From Piscicola geometra (taxonomy: Eukaryota > Annelida > Clitellata > Hirudinida > Piscicolidae), in the NCBI GenBank assembly GCA_943735955.1, contig OX030959.1, forward strand, positions 8,972,106 to 9,036,105: a stretch of 64,000 nucleotides of DNA, in the 5' to 3' direction. The position numbers and the translations under genes were made by a program. Numbering within the stretch: position 1 is the stretch's first letter; the number at the start of each line of letters is the position of its first letter. This document shows, piece by piece, positions 1-11,707 of the stretch. The notes beneath the pieces were generated by a model that saw only the letters and a program-made list of their open reading frames with translations, did not search any database and was not told where the DNA came from.

Positions 1-519
1 CCAGTCTGGCCACTTGGAAGTTGCTCTGGTAGAAGCCTTTGAACCTTTGCCACTTAGACTCTTTTTTAGTCTCAACTACAAACGCTTCAATCTCGCATAT
101 TGTGAGAGCTCCAAAGGATGGTTCAGGCTGCTGCACGATCAGGTATTTGGAGAAGGGGATGGGAGGGATGCAATACACCGTGAAGGGACCAGTTCCAACA
201 ATCGTGTTCGGGTATTGAGCACATATGTGGTACGTGCCTCTGACCACATCACCGCCTCCATAGTCGCTTGTGGAAAGACCTACGATGAAGAAGTTTAGTC
301 GAAATATACTGCTATTCCTTCCATACACTGTCACTTTTCCAACCATGTAGAAGTTTTGCATGTCGCAAAGCCACCACGTTCCAGAATCTGCAGCGTGAGT
401 ACATGAGCCAGTATCCATAAATGGATTTTAGTTTTCGTCCACGGTGAAGTCAGCTACGTGAATGGATACAGTGCCATCTTGTCTGGCAGGCTTGCGAAAG
501 AGAACGTTGGCAGAGGACA
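1..519 (-). pseudogene. Fucolectin-type (F5/8C-like, FTP) lectin exon with in-frame stop, partial
   Basis: The minus strand encodes an almost complete fucolectin/tachylectin-4/pentraxin-1-type domain, a family of secreted fucose-binding lectins. Landmarks in order are ANVLFRKPARQDG near the N-terminus, then GSCTHAADSGTWWLCDM, NFYMVGKVTVYGR and GALTICEIEAF, which match the family's C-H-T, WW-x-x-D, Y-x-V-x-x-V and LTLCEVEV blocks. The exon follows a TTCCAG acceptor at 520-521 and continues past position 1. A TAA (428-430) falls in frame inside the domain, where the family has its DGN-x-N-P segment, so this copy looks disabled unless the base is an error. Arg, His and Cys positions otherwise look kept, which suggests recent loss. 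What lies beyond position 1 is unknown. Confidence 0.6.
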
Positions 520-1319
520 CTGGAACGATAAAATACTATTTTTGAAGTTAAAACTATTAATTCTAATTTTATTATTTGTTTTAACGAATTCATTTAAAAA
601 TCTTTTAGCAAAATTATTATAGCTTACATTGTATCTGTGGTTAGAAATCTAATAAAAATTAAAAAAAACATATCATTGAAATCTACTACTGACTTACAAT
701 TCCAAGAAGCAGTGCATTCCGCTATTAAAGCAAAATAAGAAACAATGAATGAAACTTTAAGGAAAAACATCAAGTGTCCAAATCTACCAAAATGAAAAAT
801 CTTATCATGCGTATTTATACAAAATTAGATTTTTTCATATGACGTGCCTGGTTTGGGGAGAAGTAGTATTTAGAGAAAAAAATTAGTGGGATCATATTTG
901 TGTCACTTACTTATTTTTACTTTTAAAAAATAGAAAAAAATGTTAATGGTTGGTAAACTTATAAATAAAAAGAGTTGAATATTTTGAACAGGAATCAAAT
1001 GAGATTTTTCCACGTGAACTATCGAACATTGCTGGATTAGCCTGACCATCAATCCTCCAAGCATTTAGTATAGTTTTTAAAATCCGGTTTGAATGGAATT
1101 ATTCAAATGTTATACGTATAATTGAGAAAATCGATTTATCAATAATTCTTCGTTTTTTCTTTGTTTTCCATTTTAAAAGTTGTCAAGTTTCAAAGTTTTC
1201 CAATTTTGTAAAGAATAAAATTGCAAAAATAATTTTATATTAATGATTTATTACATTGAAATTCAGTATTTTAGGCCTTATTAAAAGACTTTTACCTTTA
1301 TTGCATTTCACCAATCCTC
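520..1319. other. AT-rich stretch without recognised features
   Basis: This stretch is AT-rich with homopolymer runs. I see no ORF, repeat or RNA gene I can support. It would be intron or upstream sequence of the lectin exon. Confidence 0.4.
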
Positions 1320-2469
1320 TCACTTACATTCAACAAGCAGCTTTACCATGGCAACCAGCTGAGTGGTATCTCCTGCATTATGCCCTTTCCTGGCCTCTCC
1401 ATCGCTTCCAATGCTTCCAAACTTGTCAACACCATCTACACCAACACCCATTCCTATTAGAACAATACTTTCTACCACACCCCCAACTCCCACCACTACA
1501 TCATTGCTTTTCGAGCCATTAACACTTCTTCCACCATCACCACCCACTACACCTTCATTTCTCCCACCATCACCACCTACCACACCACCATATCTCTTCT
1601 CCCCCATTACCAATGCTCTACATTCTACCATCACTCCATGCTGCGTCTTTTCCACTTGATAACCACTGACACTCAATCGGGTTTCCAGCAGCAAGCTCTT
1701 GAAAGGCGCTTCGCCCAGTGGTGAAATATTATGATTAAAACGAGCGAGGTGTGTGATATTTATGCCACCAATCCACATTGTTGCCGATGCTTTTGGACAG
1801 CCCCCTCTGATGACGCAGTTAAAACATATTTGTTGAGTGGATGCCACGCTGTGGTTTGGAGAGGTGAATGATGAAGTGGTGAGGTGACTTTTAGAGTTCA
1901 TTTGAGTTTTTGTGATAGAGGCTCTGTGAACATTGTCACAACCGCTCTTCTTACCACTTCTGTCTTTTAAAATGCTATCAATGGCGTTACTTGGGTTCTT
2001 CTTCACAAACTTTTCTTTTCATGCTTTCCATTGCCTTTTTCAAACTTGTGTCCGATATCACCAACACCCTTTTTGTAATTGGTCTTATCCCTTCGACTGC
2101 ACCAAAGTCATCAATTTCAATATCAGTTATGTTTTTATCATCATCAGTATCATCATCAGTATCATCATCAGTATCATCATCAGTATCATCATCAGTATCA
2201 TCATCAGTATCATCATCAGTATCATCATCAGTATCATCATCAGTATCATCATCAGTATCATCATCAGTATCATCATCAGTATCATCATCAGTATCATCAT
2301 CAGTATCATCATCAGTATCATCATCAGTATCATCATCAGTATCATCATCAGTATCATCATCAGTATAATCTTCAGTATCATCATCAATATCATCATCAGT
2401 ATCATCATCAATATCATCTTCAGTATCATCATCAGTATCATCAGTATAATAATGCTCGTCATTATTCAT
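1320..2469 (-). CDS. Hypothetical Asp-rich protein, frameshifted or spliced, doubtful
   Basis: Two overlapping minus ORFs look like one reading. The upstream part (2469 to 1987, 160 codons) is a long DDDT repeat followed by non-repetitive sequence ending KRKVCEEEPK and a stop. The second part (2006 to 1320, 228 codons, no ATG at its start) is in another frame and holds a Cys-containing segment (QICFNCVIRGGCPKAS), a hydrophobic beta-like stretch and tandem VVGGDGG repeats. The two could be joined by a frameshift or by an intron with a donor near AAAA|GTTTGT at about 2016. I recognise no family. The Asp-rich part is the product of the minisatellite at about 2140-2440, so coding status is uncertain. 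Confidence 0.25.
2136..2445. repeat. 12-bp minisatellite (AGTATCATCATC)n
   Basis: About 25 head-to-tail copies of AGTATCATCATC. They are near-identical in the first two thirds and degenerate after 2365. The unit is a multiple of three, so several frames stay open (DDDT on minus, SVSS or IISI on plus). Confidence 0.95.
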
Positions 2470-2544
2470 GATCTTTGCTTTTTATTGTCACGTTGTCTTG
2501 TCAACCGACTTGTAGGAGAACGCTTTCTAGACCATCTGGAACAA

Positions 2545-4457
2545 AATTAAATTTCTGATTTTTCGTTTTTCGCAAGCAGACATTCAGAATGCTTTTCAGA
2601 AAATATCGGTTCACTTTTTGCGAGCAGACCGATTAAAATTGTTACTAAATCATTAAATTCATATTGTGTTACTTATTTTGCATGAGCGATGTTCAAAGGG
2701 GGGTTCTGAGGTCCACCTTAATATCGAGCCTTTCAGTTTTTTAGATGAACCAAAGTAAATGAATTTCAAAAGGCTTCAAACATTAACTAAAGTTTTGGTT
2801 AAATCAAACTACAAGTTTTATATCGCATAACTGCCAAAAAGAAATGCTGAGGCTTTTAGCTCATTCTATCGTTAGAAACACAGTGTGCACTGTTAATGCC
2901 GAATCAAGCCAGTTTGGTGTTGTGGTTGACGGCACACAAGACTGCAATAGGTTAAAGCAAGAATCGATATGCATTTGTTTGTTTTGTTGATGAAACTCTA
3001 AATGTTAATGAAAGTTTATTGGTTTATTCAGCCCACCAGACACGACCGGAAAAACAGAATCTGCTGTAGTAAAAGATGTTCTGATCAGAATTATGCTACC
3101 AATAGAAAACTTCAAAGCTCAGACTTATGACGGCGCTGCTAACATGAGCGGCCGATATAATGGTTATCAGGCTATTATCAGCAGTGAGCATCCGCTTGCA
3201 TTATTTTTCCACTGTTCTGCACACTGTGCAAATCTTCTTGCCCAGCACACAGCTGCCGCAAATCCCTTTGTGAGCAATTCACTTCAGTTTTTCCAAAAGT
3301 TATGTGCTTTTTACAATCGTTCAGGGAAGGTCAAGAAGCAGTTTAGTGATGCTTTAGTGTCTCTTATAATTGACTTTCCTGATGAGCCACTGAATGAAAA
3401 GTATAGTATAAAACTTATTTGTCCTACAAAATGGCTGACCAAAGTATCTTCTGTGCTTGAACATTGTGAAGAGGTACTTGTTAGCTTGGAATCATTTGCT
3501 CCCATTGGTACTGCTGATGAAACAGCTGTAAAGGCTCGAGGCTTTTTTCAACAGGGCACTACTGCACTGGCCCTCTAGGTAATTGTTTTCACTTCTGGAA
3601 CAGTTAAACAAGTCGTTGCATTCAGCAAGTTCCACGATCAGTGGAATGATTGCAGCGACTGATTCAGTTGTGCAAGAACTGCGTCGCCTACGATCAGATG
3701 AACAGTTTAACGCTATTTTCAGAGATGTCAACAGTATGGTTTTGGCATTTGATCTCGAGCCGATTGCTGTACCTCGTGTGCAAATGCCGCCACAAAAGTA
3801 TTGGGGGCTGGGCCCAGCTTATGTAGCAACAAAACGAGAGGAACATTATCGAGCAGCATATTACGCTGTCATAGACATTGCAACCATGCAACGCACAGAA
3901 AGGTTCAATCGAGATTCTCCTGGTTTGCGTTCATACTTGCAGCTGGAGACAATGTTGCTAACTGGTGAAGTGAACCATGATATTTGCAAGCAGTACAGTG
4001 AGTTAAATGCAACTAGTCTTTGTTCACAGTAAGCTATGTTTAAAGACCAGAATGAATACAGAACTTAAGCACAAGCGCAATAAATAATGTAAGTCATGAT
4101 CCCGAAGTCAGACATCTGTTTCCTAAGTTGAACGTCTGATCCGGTTGATGCTTGTGCCTCCAGCAACGTCGTGTGCAGCAGAGAGGTCATTAATTGCTTT
4201 ACGGCGTCTTAAGACTTGGTTGCGTGCAACTATGACACAGCCTCGCTTCAATTCACTGGCCGTTTGTCATGCACATCAGGATATATTTGACAGTCTAGAT
4301 TTAAAAAGACTAGAAGAAGAATTTGCCAGTCAGTCAGACATTCGGAGGGGTCTTTTTGGAAATTAGTTAGCGAGCTCTGGGGAGAGGGTAGAAGGACAGG
4401 AAGAGGGGGTATTTTATGTTATCTGAAAATACACTGTGGGCTCAAAAAAATTTGCCA
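2545..4457 (+). mobile_element. Decayed hAT-superfamily transposase copy 1 (TTF/DUF4371-like)
   Basis: Fragmented plus-strand ORFs encode a hAT transposase of the TTF-zinc-finger/DUF4371 type (transposition by cut and paste). Visible parts are the region upstream of the catalytic core (about 2840-3090), AQTYDGAANMSGRYNGYQA with FFHCSAHCANLL (3114-3230), a middle helical region (3583-4032) and the C-terminal dimerisation part (4145-4366) with CAAERSLIALRRLKTWLRAT, the usual S-x-x-R-x-F/L-S-x-L-x-x-x-K-x-x-x-R signature. Frameshifts and stops separate the ORFs (for example TAG after ALAL at 3577), so it is inactive. The same sequence recurs at 11.7-13.6 kb and in pieces near 36.2 and 37.1-37.56 kb. 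No clean terminal inverted repeats were seen. Confidence 0.8.
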
Positions 4458-4914
4458 TTGTAGATTTATTCATGGGCTTCTTAGTTAGTTATGCTATATA
4501 TTTGTGTTATATTGGTACTTTAATTTTTAGTGACATGACATTTATATATACTTGTATAATATGATGACTGTAAAAAACCAGATTGTCCGGACATTTAATT
4601 ATTATTCATTTATTATTAAATTTGACACTATTGAAAGGAATTTAAATATTTTATTGGGACATAGGCATATGGATGCAAATCTGTGCAAATGTATTTGTTT
4701 ATAAAAAGATTTTTATAAAATAAATAGATTTTTCAAAATAATAAAAGAATTTGTGGAACGTTTTCTTTAGTCGTTCATGAAATAATTGAACAAAATATAT
4801 ATAAAGTAAATGAGTGAAAGAATATAAGAATAACATTAATTGAATCTCTAAGTACGCAATGCAAAACCTATTAATTTTTCTTCAAATCGCTGAAAACTGT
4901 AGAAGAAAGTCAAG

Positions 4915-5300
4915 TTTTTCTTCAAACTCATGAGTTGTGGTTATATTTTGAGTGGTGGTTTTGCTATTGGTAGGGTTGATGGCTAGTTTTAATTGAATTG
5001 ATATAAATGACCAATAACAACCGATATTAAAATCACTATTGTTTTTCTTCAAATCGCTTGTAGTGAAAATAGAAAAGTATTTTTATTGAGTATCGACCTT
5101 TTATTTAAAATGTTTAGTGATACAAATATTAATAGTTGATTCAAAAAGAGTTAGCAATAATGCAACCAATACTAAGTAATATCGCTGGTACTGTATGGGC
5201 TGATACCGTTCTTTGATTCTAACCCTGGGGAAGACTCTCCCAAGATTTTCCGCAGATTGCCACCTCTGGACGGGACGGTAATACAATTTTGATGACCATT
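4915..5300. repeat. Block duplicated at 13.68-13.98 kb
   Basis: This block matches 13.68-13.98 kb closely, including TTTTTCTTCAAATCGCT and GTTCTTTGATTCTAACC. It lies downstream of hAT copy 1 just as its partner lies downstream of copy 2. The copied unit therefore runs past the transposase 3' end, either a longer element or a segmental duplication. Confidence 0.7.
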
Positions 5301-5399
5301 GGAACGGAACAAAACGGAAAAAATATGTTGGGACCGAAACGGGACCGGGAATGAAATATAGTCATGTGAAGAAGTCCTTGCCAGTTTTTCTATTTTATG

Positions 5400-5590
5400 T
5401 CGCAGCCCACTTGATTCCCTGCGGTCATCTTGGTCAGCTGCGGCCATTCCTTGACAGATTCAAAACAACCAACATTCGCACAAAAAACATTCTAATTAAT
5501 TTAATTTAATTTTTATTTAGACTTAAGATTCTAACATTTTAATATATTATACCCAAAACCGTTTATTCTAAACATTTATTTGAGCTGCTG
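5400..5590 (-). repeat. Unnamed repeat, second copy at 36.36-36.56 kb
   Basis: On the minus strand the sequence reads GGTTTTGGGTATAATATATT, then GTGCGAATGTTGGTTGTTTT, then a short coding-like stretch MAAADQD-RRESS. The same blocks occur on plus at 36.36-36.56 kb, where the reading frame is broken by a stop. Family unknown. Confidence 0.6.
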
Positions 5591-5893
5591 CCAATGTGGT
5601 TTTGAGGATGATGTGGTGATGATTGTGCTGTGGTATGAGTGTTGGTAACGTTGTGATGATTGAATTTTTGATTGGTAGAGATATTGATTTTTTGGTGGTG
5701 ATTGTCATAGTGGTGTGGGTGAGGCTAGATTATTGAGGTTGATTTTTTGTTTTTTATATTTAAATCGATATATATAAACATATATTGGTAGTGGTCTAAA
5801 AACCGTATTATTTAACAAATTTATTTGAAGAGCGCTTTTGGATTAGTTAAAAAGCGCTATATAAATGCCTGTGATTGATTGATTGATTGATTT
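5583..5893 (+). repeat. Short interspersed repeat with LINE-like 3' tail
   Basis: A GT-rich body is followed by TATTTAACAAATTTATTTGA, AGAGCGCTTTT, AAAAGCGCTATATAAATGCC and a (TGAT)n tail. The same body and tail recur in reverse at 11.51-11.70 kb and forward at 36.66-37.05 kb. The 3' tail also matches the end of the LINE at 14.5-15.5 kb, so this is probably a non-autonomous element mobilised by that LINE (inference). Confidence 0.65.
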
Positions 5894-6248
5894 ATCCTTG
5901 AGACTTTTTATCCTTAAGACTTTTATCTTTAAGACTTTTTATCCTTAAGACTTTTTATCCTTAAGACTTTTTTTTTACTCTATATCGTTCACATCTTGAC
6001 AGACGCATGCCATGTTACAGTGGTTCTGAGAACCGTGGTTCTTATGCGCCGAGGCGCCACTCCACACGACGTACACATCTCTCAATGCATACGTCGCAAA
6101 CACCGCATCATATACACTAGGTATATGATAGTTCACGGTTGCCTATCAGGGATTCGAACAGGCAACCTTTAAGTTGCAAGTCCAACGTCTACCATCTAAG
6201 CCATCCCCGCTCCGCATCCCTTTTTATCTTTAAGACTTTTTATCCAAG
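5888..6248. repeat. ~20-bp tandem repeat interrupted by a SINE
   Basis: Tandem copies of TTTTTATCCTTAAGAC run from 5888 to about 5985 and resume at 6217-6245 after the SINE. The SINE therefore inserted into a pre-existing array. Confidence 0.7.
5995..6218 (-). mobile_element. tRNA-derived SINE, family 1, copy A
   Basis: Reading on minus from 6218, the head is tRNA-like: GGAGCGGGGATGGCTTAGAT carries an A-box (TGGCTTAGATGG), and TGTTCGAATCC is a B-box. These are internal RNA polymerase III promoter parts. A unique body of about 140 bp and a T/A-rich end follow. Copy B at 16.0-16.24 kb is about 93-95% identical by eye, which is why I call a SINE and not a tRNA gene. Confidence 0.75.
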
Positions 6249-6810
6249 ATCCGTCTCACATGAGGACAAAGTATGACATTCCCAGCTCAATTCGTTCAGA
6301 AAATAAATCATTTTTAAAAGTGCCTTAGTAATCATATAACTTATACTTTTTATCTTAGTTGTTTTATCAAGTTCATGAATTAAAAAAATATTAATTAACT
6401 AAGTTCTCTTTCATTTTTGCTTTTGTCTTAATATTATAAGAAAAAGTAAAAATACCGCGCTATTCATAGGTTCCTAATAATTCGCTTGACGTGTCGGAGT
6501 GCTAAGTGGGCCTAGTATCAGACAGAAAATTAAATTAAACATTAAAACAATAAATAGTAAGTTTAAAACAATTTTAAAAGAATTAATAAATAAATAATTT
6601 TTTTCACAATTTTTAGACGCATCTGGAAGGAAATAATTTGTTGGCAAAGTGCCAATCTGCGCTACAACTCCCGCCATTGCACTTATTATTAGTCATCGGC
6701 TTATCGTTGTACTGATCTACAGCTGACTCCACTGTCTGCTTGTTTTGCCTCCAAACTTCTGATTTTACAACGTTCAAAAACATTTTTATGTTCACTTCGA
6801 CTCAATACAA
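6249..6810. other. Upstream region of AP-4
   Basis: AT-rich sequence without a supported gene. Short minus ORFs at 6474-6795 show no family features. The last ~150 bp before 6811 is less AT-rich and may hold the AP-4 promoter and 5' UTR (inference). Confidence 0.35.
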
Positions 6811-9302
6811 ATGTCGCAACTAGAAGACAAAACTCTCATGATGGATTACAATCGAATCTTTGACGAAAAGTGAGTTCGCATTTTTTAGCACGTGTTTCGA
6901 TAAAGGCACATTGTACGCTCAGGTCTGGCGCGTACAATGACGTATCATGCACATCTGCCTTCGCTTTAGAAGTCACCTCTAATCTATTTCGACTCAACTT
7001 TTCATATTCTTCGTAACAATGACCACACATTTTCCTGTCTGTCTGGCTGGCACCACCAAGCCCTTCTGTCGATCAATTCTTACGTCATGTCGGTCCGATT
7101 AGTTAATGAAATATGATTTTCAGTCTTCAAGTATTTTATGATATTCAATGATTCCGAAGGAAGATTTTTTTAGTTTGTGTCGCATCTCGAAAGAAGTCTT
7201 GCAATTTTCATTTTATTTCCAAAGTCAAAAGCCGTATAGGTTTTATAAAAGATTGTTGGCAACTAGTAATTCACATTCACCCCTCCTCCACCTCCTCACT
7301 TCATCTACATTCCCTACTCCTCCATCCCACCACACCGACCAGATTATCAAAAGTGGTGAATGGTTGTCGCAGCGACAGCAAGAAGATGAAGAGACAGATT
7401 GCGAACAGCAACGAACGCAAGCGCATGCAGCAGATCAATGCAGGCTTCGAGTCGCTGCGCTGTCTCCTGCCCTCCACCCACGACGAGAAGATCAGCAAGG
7501 TGGTGATGATGATGATGGAATTATTGTTGTGGTGGTGCTGGTGGTGGTGATGATGATGATAATGGATTGAGTGTTGTGGTGGGGGTGATGATGATGATGA
7601 TGAATTGAGGGTGATAATGATGAAAGATTGAGTGTTTTGGTGGTGGTGGTGATGATGATAATGGATTGAGGGTGATGATGGTGTATTTAGGGGGGTGGTG
7701 GTGATGATGGATTGAGGGGTGTTAGTTATGATCTATCATCATAACCAATTCATTATCATCATCACCACCCACTAGGCGGCCATCTTGCAGCAGGCTGTTG
7801 AGACGATTGTGACGCTGAAAGAAGAAAGAGACTACTACAAGAAACTAGTTCTCAACAACAACAACAATAATGTCAACAAAGATGATAATGATAATAATGA
7901 TAATAATGGAGGAATAGTGAGTGAAAGTAATACTACTACTATAATGATAAACAATGTGGATTACGGCATTAGTCGCAAGAGGATCAAGCTGGATAGTTTC
8001 AACAACATTAACAATAATAATAATAATATGAACAAAGAAAACACCAATAACAACAACATTTGGATGAATGGACTAATGGATAGGCAGCTGAAAAGGCAAG
8101 TGACAGGAAGGGATGGGGTGTTGTTGAGCACCCAACAACAACACCTATCCCAGAACCTCTCGTTGCCACAACTGCAACTCAAAACCGAACCACTGCCAGA
8201 AATATCCATACAAAAGCCATCACAACAACAAGAAGATCATCATCAACAACAACAAGAAGATCATCATCAACAACAACAAGAAGATCATCAGCAACAACAA
8301 CAACAACAGGCGATAATGATACTGGAAGGACACAAAGCTCTACCATCCTCCCTTCCCCTCGCAGCATCATCATCATCATTTGGTGGTGGTGGTGGTAGTA
8401 GTGTCTTTATTATGAATGGAAATAATGAGATTGTTAGCAAGATCAGTTGCAAAAGCATAAACAATACTAACACTAGCGACTACAGTCTTGTGTATGGCAG
8501 TGACACATTTTGCAGTCCCAATTATTTGAGTAGAGTTATAGGAATATCAAAAAATGGTAATGATGATTTAAAGGAGAAAGAAGATGATGATGATGATGCT
8601 GGTAAGGAGATTTTTCCAAACAACTTGGACATTATTCTGGAAGCGATAAACCATGTTGAGAACGACATAAAGAGCAACAACAACAAGATCAACGACAACA
8701 ACAAGATACTCTGTGACGTCATCGAATGCAATCTGAACAAAGACCACCTCAAGAATGACGCAAGCAAAATGAAGAGTAGGATTAAAAGCATCGCCAAAAA
8801 CATAAACAACAACACAATTAATACAACTAGCATTGACAACAACAACAACACAATCATTAACCGCACAAGCAACAACAACAACTTAAGCCTTCTCTACAAC
8901 ACATCCCTCTTCAGAACCACAAAAGATGCCAAAGTGTTGTGCATCAATGAAGACAACTTCAAGCTGCCTCTCAACAACCAAAACAACAACAACAACAACA
9001 ATCACACTCTAGATGAGAAAAGTCCCATAACTTTCAATTTGAACAACTGCCATCTCTATAACAACAACAACAATTATAACAACAACAGCAGCAATCATAA
9101 TGACAACAATAACAAAGATGACTGTAGTAATAGTGTTAGTGATAGTGTTTGCGAGGATCATTACAGCAGTTATGACGTAGTCACAAGCAACAACAACGAC
9201 GACTACCAAAGCCACCACCTGATTGGCCCAAATGCCAGTCACATGCTTCTCGTGTCGTCCAATTACAGTGAGGAGAGCGAACAAGACGAAGAGAGTGACT
9301 GA
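6811..9302 (+). CDS. TFAP4: Transcription factor AP-4 (bHLH), three exons
   Basis: Exons 6811-6869, 7343-7499 and 7776-9302 join in phase (2, then 0) to give about 580 residues. AP-4 is a nuclear bHLH factor that binds the E-box CAGCTG as a homodimer. The basic region and helix 1 read KRQIANSNERKRMQQINAGF, then ESLRCLLPSTHDEKISK at the end of exon 2 and AAILQQAVETIVTLKEERDY at the start of exon 3. This is the AP-4-type signature, with the loop split by an intron at the K/AA boundary. The ATG is supported by a following perfect donor (AA|GTGAGT) and a phase match. The rest, about 430 residues, is Asn- and Gln-rich low complexity, far longer and more repetitive than I recall for vertebrate AP-4, and the second leucine zipper is not evident. 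AATAAA lies near 9469. Confidence 0.85.
7500..7775. repeat. AP-4 intron 2 filled with GGTGATGATGA repeats
   Basis: The intron starts at the donor G|GTGGTGATGATG and is GGTGATGATGATGG-type microsatellite nearly to its acceptor (CCCACTAG). The repeat begins at the splice donor itself. Confidence 0.8.
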
Positions 9303-9926
9303 AGAATGCATTTTTGGATGAATGAAACTTTAAAGACGTACTTAGAAGGGAAAAGAGAAACATTGGAAGAGTTGTTTTATGAAAAGTGGACTTTAATGGA
9401 ACTGCGCACAGACATAACTATCACATACACTTTTAAAACATTGCCATTAGTTAGAATATCAGTAAAATAATAAATTAAATATTTTTGTTCTTGCTATTTT
9501 GAATTATTGTTATTTATTTTTTCAATAATTATAAGACATGTTGCAAATGCCACACCACTCTACTAATGATTGCTAAAGACGTGCATCACAATCATCACCC
9601 CCAAACCTTGGTGACCGTGGTCATGATTGTGATACAGACTCATTACAAGGGCTAGTGTATATATTTTAATGACCGATCAGCTTACATTTTGTGCAAATTC
9701 TAATTTGTTCTTGCCAACCACCTTATTCTAAGTATGGACTGTTTGCATTGAGAAGAATATGTTATTGTAACAAATAAACTAATTATAATTATTGAATATT
9801 TGTATATAATTTTAATAAATGTAATTAAAGATTTATTTACTAATAATAATATATAAAAAATATAATGTTGGTTCTGATGGAGCACAAGCTCTCTTGTATC
9901 GCTCTTAGTTTAGCAATCACTTCTTA
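9303..9926. other. AP-4 3' flank
   Basis: AT-rich 3' UTR and flank with AATAAA near 9469. Nothing else recognised. Confidence 0.4.
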
Positions 9927-10053
<127 letters not shown>

Positions 10054-10694
10054 GCTGATACTAATAATAATGAGAATTCTTATACTATTTGTTTACGTGG
10101 GAACTACTCTCCAAGATAGCTTTTTACCTCACAAGACTATATCATATATGTATAGTAGAATTGTAAATGGACACCTTAAATTATTTAATGCGTGTCAATA
10201 AGTGCCAATTAGTTAAATGATGTCTCTATTCTATTTGAATACTAATACCAATCATAAAAATGTATTCCTATACTTTCTATATCTTTGTATGTACTATACA
10301 AGCCTATCTTTGTATATATTCAGCTCGTAGTAAAGATTTTTATTAACATGCATTTGATGATACTAATAATATAAACTATTTAAATATATCATATAATATC
10401 TATTATTGGTATCTCTGAAAATAATTGGTTTGAAGACGGAAAGAAATAGTAGACTGGTTATCGTTGTCAAAGACACCAAATATTATTTTAATATTAATTT
10501 AATTTGATATCATCTGGATAATTATAAAACGATAGTCATCATTTCAATAGTTTAATGATTCGTTATCGATTTATAGTTTATTTTTATCATTATCAAAGCC
10601 AATTTTGAACTCATGCGGTGTCATTGAGAAGAATTCGAAGGGTAGAATTGTGTTTGTAGGTGTTCCTATTTTGTAGTTGTTGTTCTTATAGAAA
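10054..10694. other. AT-rich, featureless
   Basis: No ORF above noise, no repeat and no RNA gene seen between the two triplet arrays. Confidence 0.4.
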
Positions 10695-10772
<78 letters not shown>

Positions 10773-10818
10773 CAGTAGTAGTAGTAGTAGTAGTAGTACT
10801 AGCAGTAGTAGTAGTAGA
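10695..10818. repeat. (TAG)n microsatellite
   Basis: About 40 TAG triplets with a few interruptions (ATTAGC, ACTAGC). CTA is the complement, so this is the same triplet class in the opposite orientation to the (ACT)n array 640 bp to the left. Confidence 0.95.
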
Positions 10819-11504
10819 TAAAGTAGTAGTAATGGAATAATTATTAATTGTGGTAATAGTGATTATTTCTTTATATATTTCTGCTGTTTCATTACTTTTT
10901 TATTTCTATATAATATTATTTTTCTGTATCTTTTTTTAGAATTTGAAGATGTTACATATTTATAGTGCACCAATGTGCACTTTTAAGTCGTCTTGATTCT
11001 CTAATTCATTCAAATTGATCCTCCTCGAATTGTGTTTCCAAAAATTCCTTATTTAATAATTTCAGCTATTAAATTCTAAAAAGTTTTTTTAATATAATTA
11101 TTACGATTTGTATTGTTTTCTGATTGGTAAAAGTGAACTGGCATTTAATAATTATATTATTATCACGTTTTTCAATAAAATTTAAATTATAATTCGATGT
11201 GTTATTATCTCATTTAGCCTGACTTCTACCAATTATGGCATAACTGACCTGATTACAAGAGGTCATTCTAAATATCATAGTCCCTGCGGCTTCAAGTAAG
11301 TTGTTCACAGAAAAATGCGCAAACAAAAAAAACGCACACGGATTGTTGGCAAATCATTTAGATAAATGTGCAAAAATAAAAATGCACACACAAATAATCC
11401 AAGAGGTGAGTTCCAAAACAAATAACTCAAATTCCTTCAGACATTCCTAAAAATTGCTGTAACTAAATCAAAGCCAGTAATCCACATTTCAATCAATCAC
11501 TAAT
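10819..11504. other. AT-rich, featureless
   Basis: AT-rich sequence with an adenine-rich patch of CGCACACGG and TGCACACAC type around 11320-11400. I see nothing that can be supported. Confidence 0.35.
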
Positions 11505-11707
11505 TGTGTAGCGCCCTTTACTAAGTGAACAAAAGCGCTCTTCAAATAAATTTGTTAAATAAAACGGTTTTTAGACCAATACCAATATATGTATATATAT
11601 CAATTTAAATATGTTTTAAAAAAATCAACCTCAATAATCCAACCTCACCCACACCACCATGACAATCACCGGCAATAAAAAAATCAATCATCACCACAAT
11701 ACCAAGT
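11505..11707 (-). repeat. Short interspersed repeat, copy 2 (reverse)
   Basis: This is the reverse complement of the 5.58-5.89 kb element: CAATCAATCACTAATTG tail, GCGCCCTTTACTAAGTG and CTCTTCAAATAAATTTGTTA, then the GT-rich body. It abuts the 5' end of hAT copy 2 directly. Confidence 0.65.

Noticed and set aside
5995..6218. A functional tRNA gene
   Set aside because: The head has A and B boxes but poor anticodon-stem pairing, is followed by a SINE body, and has a near-identical copy elsewhere.
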